Shown piece after piece: positions 30,571 to 40,900 of a stretch of DNA of 62,202 bases. This stretch comes from an uncultured Erysipelotrichaceae bacterium (lineage in GTDB: Bacteria > Bacillota_I > Bacilli_A > Erysipelotrichales > Erysipelotrichaceae), in contig CALVFL010000029.1 of the NCBI GenBank assembly GCA_944326825.1, positions 1 to 62,202 of the forward strand, written 5' to 3'. The number at the start of each line of letters is the position of its first letter. Position 1 is the stretch's first letter. A program made the translations under genes and the position numbers. A model generated the notes under the pieces. The model saw nothing but the letters and a program-made list of their open reading frames with translations. It ran no database searches and was not told the origin of the DNA.

Positions 30571-31101
30571 ATGAATATCGAAGAAAAATTACAGGAATTA
30601 AATTCTAAACTCGAAAGACTTGAAGAGTATAAAAACGATGTCTTAAAAGAAGCTGACGATCTCACTAAAGAAAAAGTTGCCGAGATCAAGGAACAAAGCA
30701 TCAAAGTCTTAAAAGAAGCGATCCGCAAGATCGAAGAAGTTAAAGATGAAGGCGAAAAACTCGACATCGAAGAATTCTCTGATCGGATCAGTGCTAAATT
30801 CAATGATGCCTACTACTATTCGATCCACCGTATTGATGATCTTTTAAAGATCAACGATAAGAAAAACGACTTTGAAGAAGCGATCAATAAATTCTTCAAT
30901 TCCGAAGAGTTTAAAGCTGCCAGCGACAAGATCGAAAAAGTATCTAAAGATGTCTATAAACAGGTTGAAGACTTCATGAATCGTGAAGAAACTAAAGAAG
31001 CCATCAAAAAAGCCAAGATCACGACAGTAAAAGTGGCAGAAAAAGGTCTGGCGGCTTTAAAGAAAGCTTTGAATGTTGAGGAAGAAAAATCAGGTGATTA
31101 G
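30571..31101 (+). CDS. Cytosolic coiled-coil protein of unknown function (176 aa)
   Basis: Nearly all helix, rich in Glu and Lys: residues 1-65 are heptad-like (LQELNSKLERLEEYKNDVL), and a second helical block near 75-175 contains AYYYSIHRIDDLLK. No membrane segment, Cys or recognisable domain. AAGGAG precedes the ATG by 8 nt, and a bidirectional terminator follows at once, so it is a true single-gene unit. Function unknown. Confidence 0.7.
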   Translation: MNIEEKLQELNSKLERLEEYKNDVLKEADDLTKEKVAEIKEQSIKVLKEAIRKIEEVKDEGEKLDIEEFSDRISAKFNDAYYYSIHRIDDLLKINDKKNDFEEAINKFFNSEEFKAASDKIEKVSKDVYKQVEDFMNREETKEAIKKAKITTVKVAEKGLAALKKALNVEEEKSGD

Positions 31102-31112
31102 CCTGATTTTTT
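31087..31112 (+). terminator. Bidirectional terminator at 31.1 kb
   Basis: AAATCAGG-TGATTAG-CCTGATTT followed by TTTT. It overlaps the 3' ends of both convergent genes. Confidence 0.8.
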
Positions 31113-31904
31113 GTTGTATTTAAAGCCAAGATCGGCATAGCGGCGGGTGATCCATGAACAGATGCCGTCAAGTCCCGGATAGATCAGACGCTCAGAGATA
31201 TTGATATAATCAAGTTTATCTCTGATCTCTAATTTAACTTCTTTGGGGATGATGATCTTGATGAGTTTATCGCTTTCTTCCAAAAGATCAAAGATCGAAT
31301 ATTTGGGATCAGAAGTCATAGAAAATAAAGCGTATTGATTAGTCATGCGGTTAGTCTGCGAGGCTGGCTCATAGAACAAGAAGAAGGGATGATCGCTTAA
31401 AGCCTTTAGTTCTTCAAAGTTTTTGGCACAGTTATCAAGCATGGCTAAAGTAAAGCTCGAAGCTTTGGAGCTGGTAAGTTCCATCATCAGCTCATTAGGC
31501 AAGAGTTTATGACCGGCTGACATATCGATCGAATAGATGGCTCCGTCTTTATCATATTCATAAATGTCCTCGGTAGCGAAATGAGCAGCTACCAAAGGTG
31601 AATAAGTCCAGTCCAAAAGTCTTGTCGGCAAGCCATAGTGCTGACCTAAAGCCAGCATCTGCCAAAAGGACTCGCAATCCTTGACATCGGCATAACCGTA
31701 TTTCTGAAAACTGCGCAGGATCGAAGATTCCAGCTCTAGATTATGCGAGCAGATCCGGTTTAATTTAGTCAAAAGACTGAAATCTTTGTCGCTGACCCCC
31801 CGATAGACCCGATTATTGCGGTAACGGTTAGTCTTATAATCAAAACAATCGCTGAAAACGATCTCCTGTAATTCTTCAAAACTGTTGATCCTAATCTCTT
31901 TCAT
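31098..31904 (-). CDS. FRG-domain protein (268 aa)
   Basis: The FRG domain (PF08867) is recognised by VYRGVSDKDFSLLTKL near residue 33 and by GQHYGLPTRLLDWTYSPLVA near 87, where the TRLLDW motif is nearly invariant. FRG proteins occur near mobile and conflict loci, but their biochemical role is not known. It is the last gene of a series from uvrB to here on the same strand, with a terminator at its end, and abuts the 31905 gene directly. GAGGA lies before the ATG. Confidence 0.8.
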   Translation of the reverse strand: MKEIRINSFEELQEIVFSDCFDYKTNRYRNNRVYRGVSDKDFSLLTKLNRICSHNLELESSILRSFQKYGYADVKDCESFWQMLALGQHYGLPTRLLDWTYSPLVAAHFATEDIYEYDKDGAIYSIDMSAGHKLLPNELMMELTSSKASSFTLAMLDNCAKNFEELKALSDHPFFLFYEPASQTNRMTNQYALFSMTSDPKYSIFDLLEESDKLIKIIIPKEVKLEIRDKLDYINISERLIYPGLDGICSWITRRYADLGFKYNKKSG

Positions 31905-32807
31905 TTAAAAATCCTCTTTCAAAAACAATGGTTTATTGCCGATAGTCAAAGCGCTTTTGGGATCGGCGACCTTTACATCATATAACGTATTGAACAAAGC
32001 ATAATCATTGATCCTTGCCATCATGTAGTCACTCAGATCATAAGCTATGCCTTCATAGACCTTTTCGATCTTTTCATATTCGCTAAGCGTTAAGACGACG
32101 TTATCTTTAATGCTTAAAGCGTAAGATAAGATCTTGTTTAAAGTGCGGGTATCCAAATAGACACATTCATGGATCACCAGCATCTGTCTTAAGACCTCAT
32201 AGATGAAATAACCCTTGGGATTATGATTAGAGTCATAGACGATCTTGATCTTATGATCGATAAGAGGCAACTCAGTCAATAATCCTTTAAAATAGCTTTC
32301 ATCCTTTTGACGATAACCGCTAAACAATTTAGAGAAACGATTATAAAGATAGCGCAGTTTTTTAGGATCATCGACATCTTTGATCTGACTGACATCTGAA
32401 AAGCCAAAGCCTTGGGAGCTGAAATAATAACGGCGGTTGCGGTAAGCCACTTTAAAATCATACTCGCTATATAATTTCAGATCATCCGGCTTAATAAAAG
32501 TTAAGAGATCCTGATGACACAAGACAGATAGCAGTTCACTTAAAAGTCTGGATTTGGCTTCATCTTTTTCCAAAGCGTCAAGATAAGCGATATATGAGCC
32601 TTTGAGCAGTTTGCCGCCGATATGATAGTTGCCTTTATAGACGGAAGCTAAAGCTTTGATATTGCCTTCGTCCAATACAAAGTGCTGTCCTTTTTCAAAA
32701 ATCTCTTTAAAATAATAGTCTAAAAAAGCGCTTTTGCCTTGATATTCAGCGAGCATCCTCTTATGAAACAGCTCTTTTTCTTCCTTTAATGCGTATCTCA
32801 TCGTCAC
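31905..32807 (-). CDS. Eis-like GNAT-fold protein (300 aa)
   Basis: The layout matches Eis-type two-part acetyltransferases: an N-terminal GNAT region with GKLLKGSYIAYLDALEKDEAKSRLL and a second lobe with Y-rich strands (YRNRRYYFSSQGFGFSDV). The acetyl-CoA loop is not obvious, so activity is uncertain. It overlaps the preceding 85-codon gene region by 4 nt and abuts the FRG gene. Confidence is moderate because only the overall pattern supports the family. Confidence 0.55.
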   Translation of the reverse strand: MTMRYALKEEKELFHKRMLAEYQGKSAFLDYYFKEIFEKGQHFVLDEGNIKALASVYKGNYHIGGKLLKGSYIAYLDALEKDEAKSRLLSELLSVLCHQDLLTFIKPDDLKLYSEYDFKVAYRNRRYYFSSQGFGFSDVSQIKDVDDPKKLRYLYNRFSKLFSGYRQKDESYFKGLLTELPLIDHKIKIVYDSNHNPKGYFIYEVLRQMLVIHECVYLDTRTLNKILSYALSIKDNVVLTLSEYEKIEKVYEGIAYDLSDYMMARINDYALFNTLYDVKVADPKSALTIGNKPLFLKEDF

Positions 32808-33037
32808 TTCTTTATTTCCTCTTTAGTCTTGAATTCTACATCGATCACATCGCTGTGCTCGGCTATCTTTCGCTCGCTTTTTGAAATATCATCCATCCGA
32901 TAGACTTTGACTTTCTTTTTAAAAAAGATGATCAACACGACGATCAAAACGATCACTAATAAAATAAACCATTTTAATAGCGGCCAAAGCAGTATCAAAC
33001 ATAAAAATGTCAAAAGATATTTCAAATACTCATTCAT
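32804..33037 (-). CDS. Small membrane protein downstream of whiA (77 aa)
   Basis: One long or two short membrane helices (about residues 5-40, very hydrophobic LLVIVLIVVLIIFF) are followed by a charged cytoplasmic tail KKKVKVYRMDDISKSERK. The start at 33037 has GGAG 7 nt upstream and overlaps the whiA stop by 8 nt, so it is coupled to whiA. No family recognised. Confidence 0.65.
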   Translation of the reverse strand: MNEYLKYLLTFLCLILLWPLLKWFILLVIVLIVVLIIFFKKKVKVYRMDDISKSERKIAEHSDVIDVEFKTKEEIKK

Positions 33038-33971
33038 CTTTAAGCTCCACAGCGATCTCATCGATCTTGTTTAAACGGTGTTTAAGACCGGATTTGGAGA
33101 TCTTTTCGCCGTTTACTTTATAATATATCTCGCAAAGTTCGCTAAGCGAGGCATCCTGATATTTCATGCGCAATTCAATAATCGCTTTTAATTTAGGATT
33201 CAAACTGTCATACTTGCCGTTTTTGAAGATCAGTTCCATATTTTCGATCTGTTTTTTAGCGGCATTCAAACTTTTGACTTCATTAGCGATCTCGCAGTTA
33301 TCTAGGCGGGTCAAAGAGTTTTTGAAGTCCCGGCTGATCCTGACGTTTTCAAAATTTAAAAGTGACTCATGGGCACCGATACAGCGTAAAAAATCCGAGA
33401 TGGTTTCGGCCTTTTTGATATAGACGACGCTCTTGCCTCTTCTTTGGGTGATCTTGGCTTCAATGTTGAACCTTTTTAACAGTTTAATGACGAAGCGGGC
33501 ATGTTCCAAAGAGGATAAAGAGATCTCTAAATGATAGTTAGGTTTATTGGGGGAATTGCAGGAGCCAAAAGCTAAGAAAGCTCCGGCTAAATAAGCCCTG
33601 GCACAGCAGTCCTTGTTTATGACAAAAGCCAGCGGATAATCCAAAAGGCCTTTGGTTTCCGAGTATAGTCCCAACTCTTCAAGGATCGCTTTAGCGTCGC
33701 TTAAAACCTTGATGATATAGATGTTGTTTTTGCGAAGATTGGCCTTTTTGGCTTTGGACAACTCGGTTTTGACAGCGAAGTGATCCTTTAAAAGAGCCAT
33801 GATCCTTTTGGCTGTCGTCGGGTTTTCTGAACGGATCTCAAGTTCCATGGTACCGTTTTTGATCACCAAAGAAGCTGTCAATTGGATCAGTGCGCTGAGT
33901 TCAGCTATCTTGCAGCAGGGTTTTAACTCGTTATAGGAGATCTCTCCTTTTATCTCGCCGGTAAATGACAT
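33030..33971 (-). CDS. whiA: DNA-binding protein WhiA
   Basis: 313 aa, standard length. The N-terminal part opens MSFTGEIKGEISYNE as usual; the LAGLIDADG-like fold includes ARAYLAGAFLAFGSCNSP near 125, and the C-terminal HTH_WhiA contains ALSELCEIYY-type residues and SKSGLKHRLNKI. In Bacillus and Streptomyces WhiA affects cell division and chromosome segregation. It follows yvcK with a 1-nt overlap, and AAAGGAG is inside the end of yvcK. The rapZ-yvcK-whiA order is conserved across Bacillota. Confidence 0.95.
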   Translation of the reverse strand: MSFTGEIKGEISYNELKPCCKIAELSALIQLTASLVIKNGTMELEIRSENPTTAKRIMALLKDHFAVKTELSKAKKANLRKNNIYIIKVLSDAKAILEELGLYSETKGLLDYPLAFVINKDCCARAYLAGAFLAFGSCNSPNKPNYHLEISLSSLEHARFVIKLLKRFNIEAKITQRRGKSVVYIKKAETISDFLRCIGAHESLLNFENVRISRDFKNSLTRLDNCEIANEVKSLNAAKKQIENMELIFKNGKYDSLNPKLKAIIELRMKYQDASLSELCEIYYKVNGEKISKSGLKHRLNKIDEIAVELKDE

Positions 33972-34912
33972 CAGTCAAGCTCCTTTAAAATATCTTCAAC
34001 GACTTTTTTGATCTTTTGAGGATCATGTCTGACAAGGTTGTCTTTGAATGTCAAAAGCTCGCATTCAATGACCGGCTGTTTAAGGTCACCCTTGTCCATT
34101 ACTTCAATGGAATTCTGTTTTAAATAGCGGCTTTTGATATAAAACGGAATGACTTCCGAATGTTTGATGACAAGATCGATCGGCGCCCCATGTCTTTCAA
34201 TGGTAGCGACGTGATCAAAAAGATCAAAGTCAAAAGTTTCATTGTTCTGGGTCATGCAGTTGGCAAAATAGACCCGTTTAGCTTTGGTATTGTGCAAAGC
34301 TTCTCTGATCCCTTTGATGATGACATTGGGCAAGATCGAAGTATAGACGCTGCCGATGCCATAGATCACAAGATCAGCCTTTTCAATGGCTTCGATTGCT
34401 TCTTTGGTAGCCTTGACTTCCTTATCATAAAATACTTTTTTAATGTGATGGTTGTAGTTTGGAATATTGGCTTCGCCCTTGACGATCGTATCATCATCCA
34501 TCAGGGCATAAAGAGTTATCACTTCCAAGCTGGAAGGAATGATCTTGCCGGATACGTTCAAAACTTTTGACACTGTTAAAATGGCATCCATAAAGGATCC
34601 TGTGATCTGCGTCAAGGCCGTTAAGATCAAATTGCCTAAATTGTGACCGACGACATCTTCATTCTCTTCGCCTTCAAAACGATAATCCATGAGATCTTTC
34701 ATAAAGTTCTCGCTTTTAGACATGGCGATCATGACATTGCGGATGTCGCCCATCGCCGGTATCTGATAAAGGTTTCTGATCCGGCCGGTCGAACCGCCGT
34801 CATCAGCCACCGTAACGATCGCTGTGATATCGATATTGTCGATGTCTTTTATTCCTCTTAAAATGGTAGACTGGCCATGCCCTCCACCGATTACTACTAC
34901 ACGTTTTTTCAT
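33971..34912 (-). CDS. yvcK: Gluconeogenesis factor YvcK (CofD-like)
   Basis: 313 aa with the CofD/YvcK nucleotide-sugar-binding features: VIGGGHGQSTILRGIKD, VTVADDGGSTGRIR near 36, AMGDIRN near 55, and GHNLGNLILTAL near 90. In Bacillus YvcK binds UDP-sugars and is needed for normal envelope growth on gluconeogenic carbon. Encoded between rapZ and whiA, 2 bp after rapZ. Confidence 0.95.
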   Translation of the reverse strand: MKKRVVVIGGGHGQSTILRGIKDIDNIDITAIVTVADDGGSTGRIRNLYQIPAMGDIRNVMIAMSKSENFMKDLMDYRFEGEENEDVVGHNLGNLILTALTQITGSFMDAILTVSKVLNVSGKIIPSSLEVITLYALMDDDTIVKGEANIPNYNHHIKKVFYDKEVKATKEAIEAIEKADLVIYGIGSVYTSILPNVIIKGIREALHNTKAKRVYFANCMTQNNETFDFDLFDHVATIERHGAPIDLVIKHSEVIPFYIKSRYLKQNSIEVMDKGDLKQPVIECELLTFKDNLVRHDPQKIKKVVEDILKELD

Positions 34913-34914
34913 TT

Positions 34915-35760
34915 TTACTTCTTAATATCCCGATGGCTTTTAAAACAGTTATATTTTACTTTATAACGGTCATACAAATAATTGACTAAAGTGGCACTGC
35001 GGTGCTGACCGCCGGTACAGCCGATCGCTACCGTCAAATGTCTTTTACCCTCTTTGACATATTCATTAAAAGAATAATCCAGATAACCGTTTAAGATCTT
35101 TAAATACTCTTTAGTCTTGGCTTTAGAGAGCACGTAGTCATAGACTTCCTTATCATTGCCGGTCAATTCTTTAAGCTCGTCAATATAAAACGGATTATCC
35201 AAAAAACGCACATCAAAGACCAGATCGGCATCTTTAGGCAGACCGTTTTTAAAACCGAAAGAAACAAAAGAGATAGTAAACTTATTGACATTGTCGATCT
35301 TTAACAGTTTCTCGATATAATCTTTAAGTTCATAAGTACCAAGACGGGTAGTGTTGATGACATCATACTTCTCTTTATATTTGTTTAACTCTTCTTTTTC
35401 AATGGCGATAGCTTCTTCTAGGGTATCGGCTTTATTGGAAACTAGTAAAGGATGGATACGGCGAGTGAACTTATAACGGTTTAAAAGGATGTCGCTTTCA
35501 GCATCCAGCAAGAGTACTCTGGCATCAAAGTGCAGATTTTCAAAGACATACAAAAACTTGCCGAGATCTAAAAGTGAAACAGTCACGGCTACATTCTGAT
35601 AATTGCCGCTTTCATCTTTTTCGATGAAATTTAAAAGGTCTTTGAAAAGGAAACTGGGCAACTGGTCGATGCAGCGAAAACCCAGATCTTCCAAAACATT
35701 CGATACACTGGTCTTACCGGCTCCCGAAAGACCGCTGATAAGGATGACTCGTCTTTTCAT
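34915..35760 (-). CDS. rapZ: RNase adapter/nucleotide-binding protein RapZ (YvcJ)
   Basis: 281 aa. Walker A is ISGLSGAGKTSVSN (residues 8-21), then GFRCIDQLP. The C-terminal domain carries FKNGLPKDADLVFDVRFLDN and IGCTGGQHRSATLVNYL, both diagnostic. In Gram-positives YvcJ hydrolyses GTP and influences competence; RapZ in E. coli directs sRNA decay. A TATAAT lies 6 nt before the ATG, so it may be transcribed separately from uvrB as a leaderless mRNA. Confidence 0.95.
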   Translation of the reverse strand: MKRRVILISGLSGAGKTSVSNVLEDLGFRCIDQLPSFLFKDLLNFIEKDESGNYQNVAVTVSLLDLGKFLYVFENLHFDARVLLLDAESDILLNRYKFTRRIHPLLVSNKADTLEEAIAIEKEELNKYKEKYDVINTTRLGTYELKDYIEKLLKIDNVNKFTISFVSFGFKNGLPKDADLVFDVRFLDNPFYIDELKELTGNDKEVYDYVLSKAKTKEYLKILNGYLDYSFNEYVKEGKRHLTVAIGCTGGQHRSATLVNYLYDRYKVKYNCFKSHRDIKK

Positions 35761-35766
35761 GTTTTA

Positions 35767-35772
35767 ATTATA
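35767..35772 (-). promoter_or_regulatory. -10 box of rapZ, leaderless type
   Basis: TATAAT on the minus strand, 6 nt before the rapZ ATG and directly after the uvrB stop. No Shine-Dalgarno is visible. Confidence 0.5.
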
Positions 35773-35774
35773 CC

Positions 35775-37739
35775 CTATTCGGCTTCAATCTCAAAAATCA
35801 TATCACGAAGTTCAGCTGCTTTTTCAAAATCCATGCGTTTAGCGGCTTCATTCATCTCTTTGCGTAAAGATGCGAGCAGTTTTTCTTTGTCTTTTTGCGT
35901 ATGGGTCTTCTTTTTTAGATATTTTTTCGCCATCTCTTTAGTTTCAGAAGCGTGGATCGCTTCTTTGACTTCCTTGACGATCGTTTTAGGAATGATACCG
36001 TGTTTCTTATTATAACTTTCCTGGATCTCACGACGGCGGTTGGTTTCATTGATAGCCTTCTGCATCGAATCAGTCATTGTATCAGCATACATGATGACCC
36101 GGCCATGAGCGTTACGGGCAGCTCGGCCGATCGTCTGGATCAAAGAGCGCTCACTTCGTAAAAAACCTTCTTTATCGGCGTCTAAAATGATCACCAGCGA
36201 CACTTCAGGCAGATCCAGTCCTTCTCTTAAAAGGTTGATGCCCACTAAGACATCATATTCACCCTTTCTTAAAGCCACTAAGATCTCACTTCTTTCTAAG
36301 GTCTTGGTTTCATGATGCAGATAGGCCACTTTAAGATCCTGCTTTTTTAAAAAATCGCTTAGATCTTCAGCCATCTTGACAGTCAAAGTCGTGATCAGGG
36401 TACGCTCGTTATTGGCGTTGTTCTTTTTGATCTCATCCAAGATATCATCGATTTGACCATGGGTTTTCCTCACTTCGATCTTTGGATCAAGCAAACCGGT
36501 CGGACGAATGATCTGTTCGACGACTTCATGATCAGTCTTGTCGAGTTCAAGATCGCCTGGCGTGGCACTGATATAAATATTCTGGTTGCAGACGCTTTCA
36601 AATTCTTCAAAAGTCATCGGACGGTTATCTAAAGCGCTGGGCAGACGGAAGCCGTATTCGACAAGAACTTCTTTGCGGGCCCGATCGCCGTTATACATAC
36701 CTTTGATCTGCGGCAAGGAAACATGCGATTCATCGACTACCAGCAAGAAATCATCCGGGAAATAGTCAAAAAGATTATACGGTCTTTCATGATGATAGCG
36801 CCCGTCGATATGAGAAGAATAGTTCTCAATTCCCGAACACATGCCAAACTCTCTTAAAGCTTCAATGTCATAGCGGGTCCTTTGTTCAAGACGTTCTTTT
36901 TCTAAAGGTTTGCCCTCTTTTTCAAAATATTTTAAACGCTCTTCAAGTTCACTTTCGATCGTGTCGCAGGCTCTTAAAATATCTTCTCTGTTGCGGGCAT
37001 AGCCGCTGGCCGGAAAGAAGTTATAGACAAGATAGCCGTTTATGACATCCTTGCTGACGGGATCGATCTCCGTGATCCTTTCGATCGTATCATCAAACAA
37101 TTCGATCCTGATCAAAAACTCGTCGGTATAACCGGGAGTCAATTCAATGACATCGCCTTTTACTTTGAAAGTACCTCTTAGATTATCGACATCGTTTCTT
37201 TGATATTGTCTTTGCACAAGCTTCTTTAAAAGTTCTTTTCTGTCGATCTCATCGCCGACTTTCAAAGTAAAGAACATATTTTTATAGGCCGAAGGGTCGC
37301 TTGAAGCATAGATGCAGGCTACCGAAGCGACGACGATCGTATCTCTTCTTTCAAGAAGCGAATTATAGGCACTCATTCTAAGCATATCGATCTCTTCGTT
37401 GGTAACAGCACTTTTTTCAATATAGGTATCAGTCTTTGGCATATAGGCCTCCGGCTGATAGTAATCAAAATTGGACACGAAATATTCCACCCGGTTATGC
37501 GGGAAGAGCTCTTTGAATTCCGAATATAACTGGCCAGCCAGCGTCTTGTTGTGGGCAAAGACCAAAGTCGGTTTATTGACCCTGGCAATGACATTGGCGA
37601 TCGTAAAAGTCTTGCCGGTACCTGTAGCACCTAATAAGACCTGATCTTTTTTGCCTTCCTTGATCCCTTTAACTAATTTGGCGATAGCTTCCGGCTGATC
37701 GCCGGTCGGCTGATAATTTGATACTAACTTAAAATCCAT
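35775..37739 (-). CDS. uvrB: Excinuclease ABC subunit B
   Basis: 654 aa, full length. Helicase motif I is [16 protein letters not shown] near 38-53, motif [11 protein letters not shown] near 340, then [10 protein letters not shown], motif V/VI with [15 protein letters not shown] and [12 protein letters not shown], and a C-terminal UVR domain ([17 protein letters not shown]...EKAAELRD). UvrB loads onto damaged DNA with UvrA and recruits UvrC for nucleotide excision repair. No uvrA follows; the next genes are rapZ-yvcK-whiA. TATAAT lies 6 nt before the ATG with no ribosome binding site. Confidence 0.97.
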   Translation of the reverse strand: MDFKLVSNYQPTGDQPEAIAKLVKGIKEGKKDQVLLGATGTGKTFTIANVIARVNKPTLVFAHNKTLAGQLYSEFKELFPHNRVEYFVSNFDYYQPEAYMPKTDTYIEKSAVTNEEIDMLRMSAYNSLLERRDTIVVASVACIYASSDPSAYKNMFFTLKVGDEIDRKELLKKLVQRQYQRNDVDNLRGTFKVKGDVIELTPGYTDEFLIRIELFDDTIERITEIDPVSKDVINGYLVYNFFPASGYARNREDILRACDTIESELEERLKYFEKEGKPLEKERLEQRTRYDIEALREFGMCSGIENYSSHIDGRYHHERPYNLFDYFPDDFLLVVDESHVSLPQIKGMYNGDRARKEVLVEYGFRLPSALDNRPMTFEEFESVCNQNIYISATPGDLELDKTDHEVVEQIIRPTGLLDPKIEVRKTHGQIDDILDEIKKNNANNERTLITTLTVKMAEDLSDFLKKQDLKVAYLHHETKTLERSEILVALRKGEYDVLVGINLLREGLDLPEVSLVIILDADKEGFLRSERSLIQTIGRAARNAHGRVIMYADTMTDSMQKAINETNRRREIQESYNKKHGIIPKTIVKEVKEAIHASETKEMAKKYLKKKTHTQKDKEKLLASLRKEMNEAAKRMDFEKAAELRDMIFEIEAE

Positions 37740-37745
37740 GACACT

Positions 37746-37751
37746 ATTATA
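37746..37751 (-). promoter_or_regulatory. -10 box of uvrB, leaderless type
   Basis: TATAAT on the minus strand, exactly 6 nt before the ATG; no Shine-Dalgarno. A poor -35 (TTAATC) lies about 17 bp upstream. Confidence 0.6.
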
Positions 37752-37798
37752 TACTAACTTAACAAAACGATTAAGTATCTCTCGCCTTTATGACAATA

Positions 37799-37880
37799 TT
37801 AAAAGGCATGGTTCTTACGTTTACCGTACACCCGGCCTCAAGTGGCTAGGGAGCCATGCCTTCGAAGGTTTTGCCTTCTG
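37799..37880 (+). ncRNA. Candidate small structured RNA (three-way junction)
   Basis: A 12-bp closing stem AAGGCATGGTTC / GAGCCATGCCTT encloses ACG-TTTAC-CGT and a C/G-rich hairpin (CCCGGCC...GGCTAGGG). A second hairpin GAAGG-TTTTG-CCTTC follows. The one imperfect pair in the stem is U.G on the plus strand and C.A on the minus, favouring plus transcription. On the minus strand the stem would instead end in TTTTAAT before uvrB. I recognise no family; it is not SRP RNA (no GGAAGCAGCC loop). Confidence 0.45.
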
Positions 37881-37918
37881 TTTAGTTTAATATAGCATAT
37901 TTTAGATCTTTTGATATA

Positions 37919-40900
37919 TTATTCTGATCTTAAAGCCGCTACCGGATCACTCTTGGCAGCTTTGCGAGATGGGATGATGCCGCCGATCAAAGTCAAGATC
38001 ACGCTTAAAAGGACCAGGATGATCGCTGCTTTAAAAGGCAAGATGGCGCTGACTTCGTTGTTTCCGGCAATCGAATGGATGATGGCGTTGATCGGAACCA
38101 GCAATACTTCCGAAACGATAATACCGATCGCTCCTGCCAAAAAGCCGATGATCATCGTTTCAGCATTGAACACTGAAGAGATATTGCCCTTAGAAGCGCC
38201 GATCGCTCTTAAGATACCGATCTCTTTTCTTCTTTCAAGGACGCTGATATAAGTTATAACTCCGATCATGATGCTGGAAACGATCAAAGAGATAGCCACA
38301 AAAGCGATCAAGACATAAGAAATAACGTTGATGATGTCAGTGACTGATGACATCAAAGTACCTACATAATCCGTATAAGAGATCACTTTATCTTCATCGG
38401 TATTTTCCATCTTGGCATTATAGGCATCAAGATAATCGATCACTTTGCCTTTAGCTTCAAAGTTGAGCGGGTAGATATAGATCGAACTTGGTTCAAAGAG
38501 ATCGACATAACCGAGTTTTTTCAGATTGTTTTCATAAGAAGCGGTATCTTTAGTCATCATACTCATTAAAAGTTCGCTGAATTCTTCTTCATTCATATTA
38601 AAGGAAATCGCTGATATAAAGGCAGTTTCATCAAAACTGACAGCATTTTTAAAGTTAGCGGCGAGATTTCCTATTTGGGCATTGATCTTAGTGCTTATTT
38701 GCGAAAGCACATCGCTCATGATCTCTTTGGTGTAGTTGTTGATGATGACTTCAATATTGTCTTTTAAGACCGTAATGATCTTTTCATTTATACCCGATTC
38801 ATTCAAGAAAGACATGACTGCTTCTTTGATAAAGGTTTGGCCTTCATCAGAGTTAAGATACATCTTAAAGTATTCATCCATAAGATCAGGATCGTTTAGT
38901 CCGTTAGCGAGAAGATAATCTTTAAAATCATCGCTGATGTTTTGAGAAAGCGAGCCAAGATCGAGTTCACTAAAATCAAAATCGATATTTTTGATAATGT
39001 CTTCAACATTTAAAGGCGTAAGCTTGGAAATGTCGATATCGACATCGCTTAAATCGATGGAGCTAAGATCAAGTTTTAATTTAGAAGTATCGATCTTAAA
39101 AGCACTGGCCATCTTATCGGCATCGATACTGATGAGATCATTAAAAGAGATGGTGCTTTCATCATCCGAAGCAAAGCTCTCATTATTAAAGACATCAATA
39201 CTGGGATCAGACAGCTGTTTTTGAACGATCTCGCTGTTTGAAGCTTTATCGATCATCTTATAAGTCAACTCTTTGGTATAACCGATCCCGCTTTTAAGCA
39301 TCGTCGCATTAGCCTCATCACTTGGTTTGATAATGCCGACGATCTTTAAAGTGTCGCTGTTTGCAAGTACTTCTTTCATATACTCGTCATCGCCGCTTTT
39401 ATCGACATAGACACCATATTTTTCATCATAACTGTAATAGGCGCTGGGATCAACTACTTTATATTCGATATTCAAAATGTCATCATAAGTATAGACATCA
39501 TCCGTAGAAGGAACTTTAACATCTTTAGCATTGGCAAAGTCATTGACCATCGCTTCTAAATCATGATAGTCACGAAGTCCCAAAGCATAAAGCATGAAAT
39601 CACTGACCCTCGCACTTTGGCTCAGCACTAAAACCGCTTCATCGGAACTTTGCGGCATTTTGCCGGCTACGACTTCATAAGAATCGGCATATAATGATTC
39701 ATCTTCGGGAAGTTCAAAAAAGACATCCGTACTCATCATTGAAGACATCATGGAATTGTTAGTTTGCGAAGTGCCTAAACCGATACTGTTAAAGGTAGTG
39801 TCGGGATTTACCTGATGAATGTCATTGAGATCGCTGCTATAGATATTTAAAGATACATCATAGTTATATTCGATAGCTTTGGTGTATTCTTTTATGTCAT
39901 GGGAGTTATCCAGATCTTTTTTAAGAGAAGCCAGATCGTTAGAGCCGACATTGGAAAACATGTTGGTCAACATATTGGAAACGAGTATCTCGCCTTCCTT
40001 GGCCTCGCTTTGAATATCCCCCATCGTATCTAACATCATCGAAGTGAAGTCAAAACCGGTATTTTCGATCATTAAAGGATATTCGGAAAGCGTTTCTTCT
40101 TCGATCGAATCGATATAGGTGCTGACACCGGTCGATAGCGACAAGATCAGGGCAATGCCGATAATACCGATCGAGCCGGCAAAAGCTGTTAAAAAGGTGC
40201 GGCCTTTTTTCGTTTTCAGGTTATTGAAGCTCAAAGCTAAAGAAGTCAGAAAAGACATTGATGAGCGTCCGAAGTTCTTATGGATCGGCTCGTCTTCATT
40301 TTTAACTTCATAAGGATCAGAGTCGCTTTGGATCTTGCCGTCTTTGATCTTGACGATCCTTGTGGCATACTTTTGAGCCAGTTCAGGATTATGAGTGACC
40401 ATCACCACCAACTTATCTTTAGCCACTTCTTTTAAAAGATCCATGACCTGAATACTTGTAGTTGTATCAAGAGCGCCTGTTGGCTCATCGGCCAATAAGA
40501 TGTCAGGATCATTGACTAAAGCTCTGGCGATCGCTACTCTTTGCATCTGCCCGCCGGATAACTGATTTGGTTTTTTGTGAGCCTGTTTTAAAAGTCCGAC
40601 TTTATCTAAAGCTTCTTTAGCCTTTCTTTTACGCTCGTCTTTTGAAATACCGCTGATCGTCAAAGCCAGTTCCACATTGGCCAAGATGCTTTGATGAGGG
40701 ATCAGATTATACGACTGGAAGACAAAACCGATCGTATGATTGCGATAAGAATCCCAGTCTTTATCTTTATACTTTTTAGTCGATACCCGATTGATGATAA
40801 GATCGCCGCTGTCATAGTGATCAAGACCGCCGATAATATTCAAAAGCGTCGTCTTGCCGCTGCCGCTTGGTCCTAAGATCGCTACGAACTCATTATCCCT

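Noticed and set aside
37799-37880. SRP RNA, 6S RNA or a known riboswitch at the three-way-junction element
   Set aside because: The SRP loop GGAAGCAGCC is absent, the length is too short for 6S RNA, and no riboswitch core I know matches; left as an unidentified structured RNA.
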